Source: 66-474 sp036278635
GTDB taxonomy: Bacteria; Pseudomonadota; Gammaproteobacteria; Xanthomonadales; Rhodanobacteraceae
NCBI GenBank assembly: GCA_036278635.1
Contig: DASUKQ010000162.1
Span: forward strand, 1 to 52,744
DNA length: 52,744 nt
Reading direction: 5' to 3'
The notes under the pieces were generated by a model. The model was not told the origin of the DNA. It saw nothing but the letters and a program-made list of their open reading frames with translations, and searched no databases. A program made the translations under genes and the position numbers. Shown piece after piece: positions 1 to 9,117 of this stretch. The stretch's first letter is position 1, and each line of letters opens with the position of its first letter.

Positions 1-1346
1 CCCTCGCGCTCGAAACGTTCCGCGAGCGCGTCGAACGACTGCCGGAAATTCATGCCGTCGTATTCGCCGGAGTTGACCAGCGTGCCGTAGCCGAGGAACG
101 GTTCCTCGGTCACGATCCGCTGGCGGTACTCGTCCAGCACGGCCTCCGCGGACGACGGCTCGATCACGTCGATCGCGCCGCTCTGGCCCAGCGCGGCGCT
201 CATCGCATCGGTGTTGTCTGTGGCATCGCGGCCGAGTTCGCGGATCGCGTCGCGCACCGGATCGCTGACGATCACCATCCGGATCGGCAAATCGTATTTC
301 GTCGCGAATTCCCAGTCGCGCTGGTCGTGTCCGGGCACCGCCATCAGCGCGCCGGTGCCGTAGTTCATCAACACGAAATTGGCGATCCAGATCGGCACGC
401 GATCCCCGGTGACCGGATGCTGCGCGTAGAGCCCGGTTTCGACGCCGCGTTTCTCCTTCGTTTCCAGTTCGGCCTCGGACACGCCACCGCGCCGGCATTC
501 GTCGATGAACGCCTGCAGCGCCGGGTTGTTGCGCGCGGCGTCCTGCGCCAGCGGGTGCCCGGCCGCGACCGCGAGGTAGGTCACCCCCATCAGCGTGTCG
601 GGGCGCGTGGTGAAGACCTCGACGGAGCCGCCGCCCTCGACATCGAAGCGGATTTCCAGCCCTTCCGAACGCCCCAGCCAGTTGCGCTGCATGATCTTGA
701 CCGCATCCGGCCAGCCCGGAAGGCGATCGAGACCTTCAAGCAATTCATCGGCATATGCAGTGATCTTTAGAAACCACTGCGGAATCTCGCGCTTCTCAAC
801 CACCGCACCGGAGCGCCAGCCGCGGCCATCGACGACCTGTTCGTTGGCGAGCACGGTCTGGTCCACCGGATCCCAGTTCACCACACTGTTCCTGCGATAG
901 ACCATGCCCTGCTTGAACAGCCGCACGAACATCCTCTGCTCGTGGACGTAGTAAGCCGGATCGCAAGTGGCGAACTCGCGCGACCAGTCGATCGCGAAAC
1001 CCATCGCCTGGAACTGCCCGCGCATGTGCGCGATGTTCTCGCGCGTCCACTTCGCGGGCGGGATGCCGCGTTTGATCGCGGCGTTCTCGGCCGGCAGCCC
1101 GAACGCGTCCCAGCCCATCGGCTGCAACACGTTGCTGCCGCGCATCCGCTGGAAACGGCTGATCACGTCGCTGATCGTGTAGTTGCGCACGTGGCCCATG
1201 TGCAGCGCGCCCGAGGGATACGGCAGCATCGCCAGGCAGTAATACTTCTCGCGCGGCGAATCTTCCTTCACCTCGAAGGCACGGGTGTCGGACCAGAACT
1301 TCTGCGCGGCGCCTTCGAGGGCGCGGGGATCGTAGGTTTCCTGCAT
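1..1346 (-). CDS. leuS: Leucyl-tRNA synthetase, N-terminal part (runs off left edge)
   Basis: Charges tRNA-Leu with leucine in the cytoplasm. The class I signature HMGH is at residues 49-52 (LPYPSGALHMGHVRNY context), and the WDAFGLPAENAA block follows. The CP1 editing domain is visible, with its threonine-rich TTRPDT segment and the conserved GHDQRDWEFA block. About 448 of the roughly 870 codons expected for the family lie in the window, so the KMSKS loop and anticodon domain are outside. The start is taken at MQETYDP, which resembles other LeuS N-termini; an in-frame ATG 21 bases upstream (position 1367) would add seven residues. It is divergent from the amidohydrolase gene. Identification is secure; the exact start is not. 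Confidence 0.96.
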   Translation of the reverse strand, partial: MQETYDPRALEGAAQKFWSDTRAFEVKEDSPREKYYCLAMLPYPSGALHMGHVRNYTISDVISRFQRMRGSNVLQPMGWDAFGLPAENAAIKRGIPPAKWTRENIAHMRGQFQAMGFAIDWSREFATCDPAYYVHEQRMFVRLFKQGMVYRRNSVVNWDPVDQTVLANEQVVDGRGWRSGAVVEKREIPQWFLKITAYADELLEGLDRLPGWPDAVKIMQRNWLGRSEGLEIRFDVEGGGSVEVFTTRPDTLMGVTYLAVAAGHPLAQDAARNNPALQAFIDECRRGGVSEAELETKEKRGVETGLYAQHPVTGDRVPIWIANFVLMNYGTGALMAVPGHDQRDWEFATKYDLPIRMVIVSDPVRDAIRELGRDATDNTDAMSAALGQSGAIDVIEPSSAEAVLDEYRQRIVTEEPFLGYGTLVNSGEYDGMNFRQSFDALAERFERE

Positions 1347-1617
1347 GGCGGCGTTGCGATCCGGCATTGGGAGTCAAGACCGGCCAGCCTACCGCAGTGC
1401 AACAAAAGCGCCAAGCGGTGCAGGGAGGCCGTTCGTCCAGAGCGTGGCGCCGAAGGCGCGAAGTGGACGGGCGGGCGTGCCGACGGCCGCTTTGTCCCGG
1501 CGAACGAAATCGGCTCCAACATGCTGGCGGCGCGCAGGGCGCTGCAACTTGCGGCCTGCGACAGCCATTCGCGGTGTGGTTATGATGCCGGGCTTCCATC
1601 ACACCCGAGGGGACACC

Positions 1618-2997
1618 ATGCGTATCCAGGATTTCCGCAGGCTGCCACTGACGCTCGCGATTGCCGCGTTGACGATCACTGCCGCCCAGGCGGCCGAAGC
1701 GCCGACCGCGGCTGATGCGGCGCCGGCGCCCGCACTCACGGTCATCCATTGCGCGCACCTGATCGACACGGTCGCGGGGAAAATGCTGGGTGCGACCAGC
1801 ATCGTGGTCGAGGGCCAGCGGATCAGGGAAGTGGTGCCGGGCAACGTGAGCCGCGATGGCGCCAAGGTGATCGACATGCCCGCCAACGACACTTGCATGC
1901 CGGGCCTCGTCGATTCGCACACGCATTTGACGTCGCAATTCAACAGGAACACCTACAGCGAGCAGTTCCGGCTGAATCCCGCCGACTATGCGATCGAAAG
2001 CACGGTCTTCGCGCGGCGCACGCTGATGGCTGGCTTCACCACCGTGCGCAACCTCGGTGAAAGCGACAACTCCTCGATCGCGTTGCGCAACGCGATCAAC
2101 AAGGGCGAAGTGCCGGGCCCGCGCATCTTCACCGCGGGCAAGTTCATCGGCACCACCGGCGGCCACGCCGACCCCACCGACGGTTACCGCTGGGACCTGC
2201 AGGGCGACCCGGGTCCCAAGGACGGCATCATCAACTCACCCGCGGATGCGTGGAAGGCGGTGCGCCAGCACTACAAGGACGGCGCCGACCTCATCAAGAT
2301 CATGCCCTCGGGCGGCGTCCTGGATGAATCATCCAGTTCCGAAAATCCGCAGATGACGATCGACGAGATCAAGGCGGTCGTCGCGGCCGCGCACGACTAT
2401 GGCTTCACGGTGGCCGCGCACGCGCACGGCGCCGAGGCGATCCGCCGCGCGGTGATCGGCGGCGTCGATTCGATCGAGCACGGCACCTTCATGGACGACC
2501 AGGACATGAAGCTGATGAAGGAACACGGCACCTGGTACGTGCCGACCATCATCGCCGGAGAATTCGTGATGGCCAAGGCGAAGGAAGGCTGGTACCCGCC
2601 GCAGGTCGCGCGCAAGGCGCTGGAAGTCGGGCCGCGGATCCTGGATACCGCGGGCAAGGCCTACAAGGCCGGCGTCAAGATCGCATTCGGCACCGACGCG
2701 GGCGTGTATCCGCACGGCGAGAACGCGCAGGAGTTCGTGTACATGACCCAGGCGGGTATCCCGCCCATGTACGCGATCCAGGCGGCCACCACGCATGCCG
2801 CGACGCTGCTCAAGCACTCGAAGGATTTCGGCAGCGTCACGGCCGGCAAGTACGCCGACGTGGTCGCGGTGCCGGGCAATCCGCTCGACGACATCGCGCT
2901 GATGAAAAAGGTGGACTTCGTCATGAAGGCGGGCACCGTGTACAAACAGGACGACAAGCCCACGGCGGCCGCGCTGAAGTCCAGCCTTGGAATGTGA
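1618..2997 (+). CDS. Exported metal-dependent amidohydrolase (imidazolonepropionase/prolidase-like)
   Basis: A 459-residue protein with a Sec-type signal peptide at residues 1-27 (basic start, then LTLAIAALTITAAQAAEA). The TIM-barrel metal sites of the amidohydrolase superfamily are present: HTH at residues 101-103, then the AHAHG, IEHGTF and FGTDAG blocks. The composite beta-sandwich at both ends (TVAGKML at the start, GKYADVVAVPGNPL at the end) is typical of the imidazolonepropionase-like branch that includes exported Xaa-Pro dipeptidases. The start is chosen because GAGGGGA precedes it by 4-5 bases and it places the signal peptide at the N-terminus. Substrate cannot be told from sequence; a periplasmic dipeptide or cyclic amide is plausible. 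Confidence 0.9.
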   Translation: MRIQDFRRLPLTLAIAALTITAAQAAEAPTAADAAPAPALTVIHCAHLIDTVAGKMLGATSIVVEGQRIREVVPGNVSRDGAKVIDMPANDTCMPGLVDSHTHLTSQFNRNTYSEQFRLNPADYAIESTVFARRTLMAGFTTVRNLGESDNSSIALRNAINKGEVPGPRIFTAGKFIGTTGGHADPTDGYRWDLQGDPGPKDGIINSPADAWKAVRQHYKDGADLIKIMPSGGVLDESSSSENPQMTIDEIKAVVAAAHDYGFTVAAHAHGAEAIRRAVIGGVDSIEHGTFMDDQDMKLMKEHGTWYVPTIIAGEFVMAKAKEGWYPPQVARKALEVGPRILDTAGKAYKAGVKIAFGTDAGVYPHGENAQEFVYMTQAGIPPMYAIQAATTHAATLLKHSKDFGSVTAGKYADVVAVPGNPLDDIALMKKVDFVMKAGTVYKQDDKPTAAALKSSLGM

Positions 2998-3037
2998 GGC
3001 AACGGCCACCACCTAGCAGGAAGTTCGAGCAACCCCG

Positions 3038-3138
3038 CTCGTCATTCCGGCGAAAGCCGGAACCCGGTGACTTTTGCGCATGCCTTGAAGCCAAGTCACC
3101 GGATCCCGGACATTGCTTCGCGATGCCGGGATGACGAG
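3038..3138. repeat. Palindromic intergenic repeat element (GTCATTCCGGCGAAAGCCGG type)
   Basis: The outer arms CTCGTCAT (3038-3045) and ATGACGAG (3131-3138) are exact reverse complements. Inner segments also pair, for example CCGGTGACTT against AAGTCACCGG, so the whole 101-bp block can fold as one imperfect cruciform. It ends 25 bases before the cnoX start. It is similar to the common intergenic palindromes I know from Xanthomonadales genomes; copy number in this genome cannot be seen. Confidence 0.75.
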
Positions 3139-3162
3139 CAAAACAGAACGCTCCGATTGCCC

Positions 3163-4068
3163 ATGAATTTCAGATCCAAGCCCGATAGTGCCGCACCGGC
3201 CGACAGCTTCGTGTTCGAGGCTGGCGAAGCCAACTTCGAATCCGACGTGCTGCAGGCATCCCTGACGACACCGGTGCTGGTGGATTTCTGGGCGACGTGG
3301 TGCGGGCCGTGCAAGTCGCTCGGACCCATCCTGGAAAAGCTCGCCGGCGAGTATGCCGGCGCGTTCCGCCTCGCCAAGGTCGATTGCGACAAGGAACAGC
3401 AGCTTGCCGGGATGTTCGGCGTACGCAGCATCCCGACGGTGGTGCTGATCCGGGCGGGCCAGATCGTCGACGCGTTCTCCGGGGCGCTGCCGGAATCGCA
3501 GGTTCGCGAATTCCTCACGCGGCACCGCGTCGAGCCCGCCGCCCGCATCGAGGCACCGGCAGCGGAGACCGGTGACGTCGAGCCCGCGCCTGCCGAGACC
3601 CCGCAGGCGGCCGTCGCACGCCTGAAAAAAGCGTTGGCCACGGACCCCGACAACGCCGCCGTGAAACTCGACCTCGCACTGGCGCGCGCGCGCACCGGCG
3701 ACATCTCGGACGCACAGGCCAACCTGGATGCGCTGCCCGTCGAGCTGGCCGAGGACGACCGCGCCAAGGCGCTCGCCGCGCTGCTTGCGTTGCACGGTTC
3801 GCTGGCCGGCATTCCTGCCGCCGAAGAACTGCTTGCGCGCCTCGGTCGCGATTCCCGTGACATGGACGCCCACGACGGTCTGGGCGTACGGCGGTTGCTG
3901 GAGGGCGACGCCGCCGACGCGATGCAGCACTGGCTGGCGATTCTCGCGGCCGACCGCGCCTGGAACGACGGACTCGCGCGCAGACGGCTGCTGGACGCCT
4001 TCCGGATCGTCGACGACGACACCTTGGTCGCTGCGACCCGCCGCAAGATGTCTTCGTTGTTGTTCTGA
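3163..4068 (+). CDS. cnoX: Chaperedoxin CnoX/YbbN: thioredoxin domain plus TPR-like C-terminus
   Basis: A 301-residue soluble protein. Residues 20-125 form a thioredoxin fold with the active site WATWCGPC (cysteines 47 and 50) and the cis-proline segment VRSIPTVVL. The C-terminal half (about 145-300) is alpha-helical, with the TPR-like pattern of the YbbN family (AVARLKKALATDPDNAAVKLDLA). In E. coli, CnoX protects proteins from oxidative aggregation and hands them to GroEL or DnaK. The E. coli protein lacks the first active-site cysteine, whereas here CGPC is complete, so oxidoreductase activity is expected. The start at MNFRSKPDS is preferred; an upstream in-frame extension would translate the palindromic repeat. 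It sits alone between the repeat and the kinase-like gene. Confidence 0.85.
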   Translation: MNFRSKPDSAAPADSFVFEAGEANFESDVLQASLTTPVLVDFWATWCGPCKSLGPILEKLAGEYAGAFRLAKVDCDKEQQLAGMFGVRSIPTVVLIRAGQIVDAFSGALPESQVREFLTRHRVEPAARIEAPAAETGDVEPAPAETPQAAVARLKKALATDPDNAAVKLDLALARARTGDISDAQANLDALPVELAEDDRAKALAALLALHGSLAGIPAAEELLARLGRDSRDMDAHDGLGVRRLLEGDAADAMQHWLAILAADRAWNDGLARRRLLDAFRIVDDDTLVAATRRKMSSLLF

Positions 4069-4321
4069 GCATCGCCGTGGGCACCCCGCCGGCCCCGGGG
4101 TCGCGGCCGCCAGCGCACGCGGGGCGTCCTTCCGGGCGTCGTCATGGATGCGCCCAGGCCGCCGCCGGGCGCCCACTGGCACCCTTGATGCATCCAGGAT
4201 TACGGTCGTCGCAGCCGGACATCGGCCAGGGGCGTACGATAGTGGCCGCGGTTCCCGTGCACACGAAGCCCGCGGCGCGTGAGCCGCCACCCCTGCGCCG
4301 GGTATCGTCCTGACTCGAACC

Positions 4322-6520
4322 ATGAACGACGCCAAGCCTCGCCGAGTCGAAATCCCCGGATACCGATTGGTCCGCCCGATCGGAACCAGTGGCGTGGCCA
4401 CTGTTTACGAAGCCATGCAGCGCTCGCTCGAGCGCCAGGTCGCGGTCAAGCTGATGCGGTCGATGGACGATCACGCCGTGGCGCGATTCGAACAACTGCT
4501 CAGGACGAATGCGCGACTTTCGCATCCGAATATCGTCGACGTCCACCAGATAGGTCGCACCCCGGATGGCCGTCTGTTCCATTCGATGCCGTTCCTGCTG
4601 AGCGCCAAGCTGTCGCGCCACACCTTGCGCGCCAAACCGCTGCGGATCGCCGCGGTGTTGCGCGCCTTGCTGGATGCACTGAGCCATGCCCACGGGCGCG
4701 GCATCGTGCACGGCGGGATCAAGGCATCGAACGTCTTGTTCGACGAGCGCGGGCAAGCGCGGCTGTCCGATTTCGGCATTGCACGATGCGCCGGCGAACT
4801 GGGCCTTCGACATTCAACGGCCGCCGCGTACCTCAGTCCGGAGCAGGCACGCGGCGACGCCCCCGGCCAGCGTTCCGACTTGTACAGCATCGGCATACTG
4901 GCCTTCGAATTCCTCACCGGATCCCCGCCGTTCCAGGGCGAAGATCCCGTTGCCACGGCCGTCGCGCACATCGAACAGCCGATTCCGCGCTTGCCGCCCA
5001 TGGTGGGCGCCTGGCAACCCTGGATCGACAAGGCGCTCGCCAAGGCCCCCGAGCGACGTTTCCAGAGCGCGCAGGAAATGGCCGACGCGTTGTCTCCGAT
5101 CGACGGTCGTGGAGCGGGTGGCGGCGCCCCGGCCATGACCACCCGCCTGCGCACGTCCAAACGGACGATGGCGGTGGCCGCACTCTGTGCAGCGCTGGTA
5201 TTGGCAGTGGCGGCGTGGGCAACCTGGGGTCCGCGCCCGCGACCGGTTGCGGCGGCGGGGGCCGCACCGGAACCGATCCAGGCCTCACCCGCGCCCGCAG
5301 CTCCCGTGCCGCAAACGGCAACGCCGGTCGTGGCGAGCACCGCCGCGTCGATCGAAAGCCGCACCTACGCATTGATCAGGCAGGCCGAGGCGCTGCGCGC
5401 CGGCGGCCACCTGTTCTCGCCCGCCGGCAACAACGCCGCCGAGCAATATCTCGCAGCGCTGATCCTCGATCCCGGCAATCAGGCCGCGACCTCCGGCGTC
5501 GACGCGATGCTGGGAACGGTCCGCCGCCAACTCGCCGACGCATGGCGACGCGGGCAGGAAACGCGAGCGCTCACCCTGTTGAAGCAATGCGACCTGCTGG
5601 CGACGCACGCCGGCCGCATGGCGCGCCGGGGTTGGCGTACCGACCGCGCCGCGTTCGCAGGGCAGGTCGGCGACGCGATGGTGTCCGCCGCAGACAAGCG
5701 TGATGCCACGCGGATGGCCGCATTGAAACCCCTCGCCGAAGCGTTGCCCGCGACCTACCCCGCAGGCTTCGACCTTGCCGAGGCCGAGCAACGCGCGGCC
5801 ACGCCCTTCGCCGGCGCGCGCCTGCGCGATTCCGGCGGCCCCGTTCTCGTCTACGTGCCGGCATCCGGCAATGCGCCGGCCTTCGCGATCGAACGGGTCG
5901 AGGTCACCCGCGGTGATTATGCCGCGTTCGTGCACGCGACCCGACGCCCCGCGTCCCGATGCCTGGAAGCCTACAACCCGTTTTCGCGGTTGCGCCGCCT
6001 GAGCTGGAAGGATCCGGGCTTCACGCAGGGCGATGACCATCCGGCGATATGCGTGAGCTGGAACGACGCCGTCGCCTACGCGGCATGGCTGTCCAACAGC
6101 ACCAGCGAAACCTACCGGCTGCCCAGCGACAATGAATGGTTGCGTGCCGCGCACGGCATCCCGAAAGGCGATCCGTGCCAGCTCGGCAACGTCGACGACG
6201 TCAGTCGCCAGAGCGCCATGGACAACGATCGCCTGTCGTGCAACGACGGCGCGGCCGAAACGGCGCCGGTCGGGCACTACGCGCCCAGTGGGGTTGGCGC
6301 CTACGACCTGTATGGCAATGTCAGCGAATGGATTGCCGGCGGCAGCCCCGGTGCGCGGATTTTCCGCGGACTTTCCTGGCGTGACGGCAGCCGCCAGACT
6401 GTGCTGGGACGGGAGGGCACCGCGGACACGGACGTCGGCTACACCAACGTCGGATTCCGCGTCGTGCGCGTGATCGATGCCGCGCATCCGGCGCCACCCG
6501 CGGCGAACGCGGATCGATAA
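4322..6520 (+). CDS. Predicted pseudokinase with transmembrane segment and C-terminal FGE-sulfatase-like domain
   Basis: A 732-residue protein. Residues 12-265 are a Hanks-type serine/threonine kinase fold with a glycine-rich loop (IGTSGVATVYEA), the ATP lysine in VAVKL and the SDFG motif. The catalytic loop reads HGGIKASN instead of HRDLKxxN, so the catalytic aspartate is glycine (residue 132). The helix-C glutamate position also aligns with leucine. One membrane helix follows (about 283-304), then a Pro/Ala linker. Residues about 505-725 form a formylglycine-generating-enzyme-like/C-type-lectin fold (VEVTRGDYAAF, GNVSEW, VGFRVVR). The C-terminal catalytic cysteines of true FGE are not seen. 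Kinase plus periplasmic FGE-like domain is a known architecture; loss of the catalytic Asp suggests a signalling or binding role. Confidence 0.85.
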   Translation: MNDAKPRRVEIPGYRLVRPIGTSGVATVYEAMQRSLERQVAVKLMRSMDDHAVARFEQLLRTNARLSHPNIVDVHQIGRTPDGRLFHSMPFLLSAKLSRHTLRAKPLRIAAVLRALLDALSHAHGRGIVHGGIKASNVLFDERGQARLSDFGIARCAGELGLRHSTAAAYLSPEQARGDAPGQRSDLYSIGILAFEFLTGSPPFQGEDPVATAVAHIEQPIPRLPPMVGAWQPWIDKALAKAPERRFQSAQEMADALSPIDGRGAGGGAPAMTTRLRTSKRTMAVAALCAALVLAVAAWATWGPRPRPVAAAGAAPEPIQASPAPAAPVPQTATPVVASTAASIESRTYALIRQAEALRAGGHLFSPAGNNAAEQYLAALILDPGNQAATSGVDAMLGTVRRQLADAWRRGQETRALTLLKQCDLLATHAGRMARRGWRTDRAAFAGQVGDAMVSAADKRDATRMAALKPLAEALPATYPAGFDLAEAEQRAATPFAGARLRDSGGPVLVYVPASGNAPAFAIERVEVTRGDYAAFVHATRRPASRCLEAYNPFSRLRRLSWKDPGFTQGDDHPAICVSWNDAVAYAAWLSNSTSETYRLPSDNEWLRAAHGIPKGDPCQLGNVDDVSRQSAMDNDRLSCNDGAAETAPVGHYAPSGVGAYDLYGNVSEWIAGGSPGARIFRGLSWRDGSRQTVLGREGTADTDVGYTNVGFRVVRVIDAAHPAPPAANADR

Positions 6521-6665
6521 GCCGTCGCGGCGTCGGGTGCAGCGAAGCCCGATGACATCCAACTCATGCGACGCCTGTTCGGGCTTCTCCCGGAACCAGC
6601 CGGGGGTCTGCCCGCTTGTCGAAACGTGCGGGTTGTTTTCGGGGAGCACCCGGGATGCATGACTT

Positions 6666-6692
6666 GTGGGGTATGACGTTTGTCATGCCCAC
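6666..6692. promoter_or_regulatory. Palindrome with ATGAC-GTTT-GTCAT core, candidate operator
   Basis: GTGGGGTATGAC and GTCATGCCCAC are near-perfect inverted halves around a GTTT centre. The block lies about 75-100 bases upstream of the S10 peptidase start, in a non-coding stretch. ATGAC-N4-GTCAT is the sort of site bound by NarL/FixJ-family response regulators. No convincing -35/-10 pair could be placed against it, so the role is inferred from symmetry and position only. Confidence 0.4.
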
Positions 6693-6765
6693 GCGCATAC
6701 TCCCGGGTTCCTGAACGCCACCCGGCGCTCGGGCTTCAATTCGACCAGACCCGTCGGGAGCGTCC

Positions 6766-8412
6766 ATGAAATCCAATCGTCTCGCCGTTGCCCTTGCTTC
6801 GCTGCTGCTGTGCAGCGTTTCCGCCTTCGCCGCACCCCCGCCCAGTTCCAGCAGTTCGGCCCAGAGCGGTTCCAGCGCCAGCCACGAGAACGGGTCCGAA
6901 AGCCTGGTCCAGCGCCTGTCCAAACCGATGTCGTCCACCACCAACGGCACCGTCACCGTCGAAGGCAAGTCGATCAGCTACAAGGCGGTCGCCGGAACCC
7001 TGGTGATCGACGGCACCGGCGCGAAGGAATCCACGCCGGAAGTGGCAATGAGCTACTTCGCGTACTTCAAGCAGGGCGTGGATCCATCCAAGCGCCCGAT
7101 CACCTTCATCTACAACGGCGGCCCCGGTTCCTCGACGGTTTGGCTGCACATGGGCGCGTGGGGCCCGAAGCGCGTGGTCACCAGCGACGATTCGCATACG
7201 CCGGCCGCGCCGTACCAGCTGGTCAACAACGAATACAGCCTGCTGGATGCCAGCGACCTGGTGTTCATCGACATGCCCGGTACCGGTTTCGGGCGCCTGC
7301 TGCCGCAGGGCAAGGACGAGGCCGCACGCGCCAAGGACCGCAAGGAGCTGGCCAAGAAGATCTGGGGGATCGACGGCGACGCGCAGACGTTCTCGCGCTT
7401 CATCACCCAATTCCTGTCCAGGTACGACCGCTGGAATTCGCCCAAGTACCTGTTCGGCGAAAGCTACGGCACCACGCGCTCCGCGGTGCTGTCGTACATC
7501 CTCGAAACGCAGGACAACGTCGACCTCAACGGGGTGATCCTGCTCTCGCAGATCCTGAACTTCGGCACCAGCGTGGACGGCGCGGACATGGATCCGGGCA
7601 ATGACCTGCCTTACGCGCTGGCGCTGCCGACCTACGCCGCGACCGCGTGGTACCACCACAAGCTGCCGAAATACGACGGCACCAAGCTGGGACCTCTGCT
7701 GCACGAGGTCATCGAATTCGCCAGGACCGATTACCGTGAGGCCCTGTTCGCCGGCTCTACCCTGGGTCAGGCGAAGGAGAAGGAAATCGCGGAGAAGCTG
7801 CACGACTTCACCGGCCTTCCCGTCGCGTACCTGATGAAGGCCGACCTGCGCGTCACCGGCGGCATGTTCGAGCACGAACTCCAGAGCGGCACGGATACCA
7901 CCACCGACCGCCTCGACACCCGCTTCTCCGGTCCGACGATGGACCCGCTGGGCAAGGAATCCGACTACGATCCGCAATCGGCGGCGATCAGCTCGGCCTA
8001 CGTGTCGGCCTTCAACGACTATGTCCGCAGTGACCTCAAGTTCGGCAAGGACATGAAGTACCGGCCGTCGGTGTATGGCGCCGACGATTTCAACTGGGAC
8101 TTCAAGCACAAGCAGCCCGGCATGCATTTCGCGTGGCCGAACGTCAACGTGATGCGCGACCTTGCCGCCGCGATGAAGTACAACCCGAACCTCAAGGTGA
8201 TGCTGAACGGCGGCTTCTACGACCTCGCCACGCCGTTCTACGCCGCGATTTACGAAGAAGAGCACCTGCCGATCCCGGAAAATCTGCGCAAGAACATCAC
8301 CTACGCGTTCTATCCGTCGGGCCACATGGTGTACGCCCACATCCCGTCGCTGGAGAAACTCCACGACGACGTCTCGCACTTCATCCAGTCGACCGACAAC
8401 CAGGACAAGTAG
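6766..8412 (+). CDS. Exported S10-family serine carboxypeptidase-like peptidase
   Basis: A 548-residue protein with a signal peptide (residues 1-23, SLLLCSVSAFAA) followed by a serine-rich linker. It is an alpha/beta-hydrolase of peptidase family S10. The nucleophile is Ser233 in GESYG, the probable Asp is 486 (GGFYDLATPF) and the His is 520 (PSGHMVY). The oxyanion segment YNGGPGSS is also present. The family removes C-terminal amino acids, usually at acidic pH, and exported copies are frequent in Xanthomonadales. It is monocistronic, bounded upstream by a palindrome and downstream by a strong terminator. Confidence 0.9.
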   Translation: MKSNRLAVALASLLLCSVSAFAAPPPSSSSSAQSGSSASHENGSESLVQRLSKPMSSTTNGTVTVEGKSISYKAVAGTLVIDGTGAKESTPEVAMSYFAYFKQGVDPSKRPITFIYNGGPGSSTVWLHMGAWGPKRVVTSDDSHTPAAPYQLVNNEYSLLDASDLVFIDMPGTGFGRLLPQGKDEAARAKDRKELAKKIWGIDGDAQTFSRFITQFLSRYDRWNSPKYLFGESYGTTRSAVLSYILETQDNVDLNGVILLSQILNFGTSVDGADMDPGNDLPYALALPTYAATAWYHHKLPKYDGTKLGPLLHEVIEFARTDYREALFAGSTLGQAKEKEIAEKLHDFTGLPVAYLMKADLRVTGGMFEHELQSGTDTTTDRLDTRFSGPTMDPLGKESDYDPQSAAISSAYVSAFNDYVRSDLKFGKDMKYRPSVYGADDFNWDFKHKQPGMHFAWPNVNVMRDLAAAMKYNPNLKVMLNGGFYDLATPFYAAIYEEEHLPIPENLRKNITYAFYPSGHMVYAHIPSLEKLHDDVSHFIQSTDNQDK

Positions 8413-8443
8413 ACCCGGTTGCGATCCACCGCTGCACCACAGG

Positions 8444-8473
8444 CCGGCGCGACGCAAGTCGCGCCGGTTTTTT
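8444..8473 (+). terminator. Rho-independent terminator of the S10 peptidase gene
   Basis: A perfect 10-bp stem, CCGGCGCGAC and GTCGCGCCGG, with a GCAA loop is followed directly by six T residues. It lies 31 bases after the stop. The last T overlaps the stop codon of the converging membrane-protein gene. Confidence 0.92.
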
Positions 8474-9117
8474 CATTCCCGTTCAAAGCGCGCGATTTCA
8501 TCCAGGGCGCCCTTTGCCGCGAGCACGCTGCTCCCCGCAGCATGGTTTTCCAGCTGGCGACCGTAGCCCAGCCGGCGTGCCAGCCACAGGGTCATGGCCA
8601 CCACGCCCAGGCCGGCCACACTGCTGAATATCGCCCACCGCCCCAAACCAGGCGACCATGGATCGAATCCGCTCGCAGCCAATGACATCACGATCGCAGG
8701 TATCCAGATGAAGCTGCCCACCATGGCGTTGATGGGTGCCTCGACGCTTACGCGCCACTTGCGCAGTTCCGCCAATTGATGCTGGATCACGGTTACCGGC
8801 GCACCGTGGTCGATGCGCCGCACCAGCTCCAGTACCCGCGCCGCGGACAGGATCATCAGCAACCCGAAGCCCTGCATCAGCAAGCCGCAAACCAGCAAGT
8901 GCAGCGTTTGCCTGTGTGACACCCAGAAGGTTACCGCCCAGGTTGCCAGCCCGACGCCGATCAACAGTTGCAGCGACTGCCCCCATACCAGCGGCCGCAG
9001 CCCGCGGCGCACCTTGTCGAGTCCCTGGTTCCGAATCAATTGCAGGTTCACCGTACGCTGCTGCTCCAGTTTTGCCCCGAGCGCCTGCCACGCCAGTTTC
9101 ATTTCATCGAGTTCCAT
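8473..9117 (-). CDS. Four-helix membrane protein overlapping an ECF-like sigma factor (possible anti-sigma factor)
   Basis: A 214-residue protein. Residues 1-45 are a polar, probably cytoplasmic helical segment (MELDEMKLAWQALGAKLEQQ), followed by four predicted membrane helices in two pairs (about 48-70, 75-100, 128-150 and 160-185) and a short cytoplasmic tail. The start overlaps the end of the sigma-factor gene by 14 bases, so the two are translationally coupled. I do not recognise a zinc-binding anti-sigma domain. The position suggests it may hold or modulate the sigma factor, but that is inference. It converges with the S10 peptidase gene at the terminator. Confidence 0.75.
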   Translation of the reverse strand: MELDEMKLAWQALGAKLEQQRTVNLQLIRNQGLDKVRRGLRPLVWGQSLQLLIGVGLATWAVTFWVSHRQTLHLLVCGLLMQGFGLLMILSAARVLELVRRIDHGAPVTVIQHQLAELRKWRVSVEAPINAMVGSFIWIPAIVMSLAASGFDPWSPGLGRWAIFSSVAGLGVVAMTLWLARRLGYGRQLENHAAGSSVLAAKGALDEIARFERE

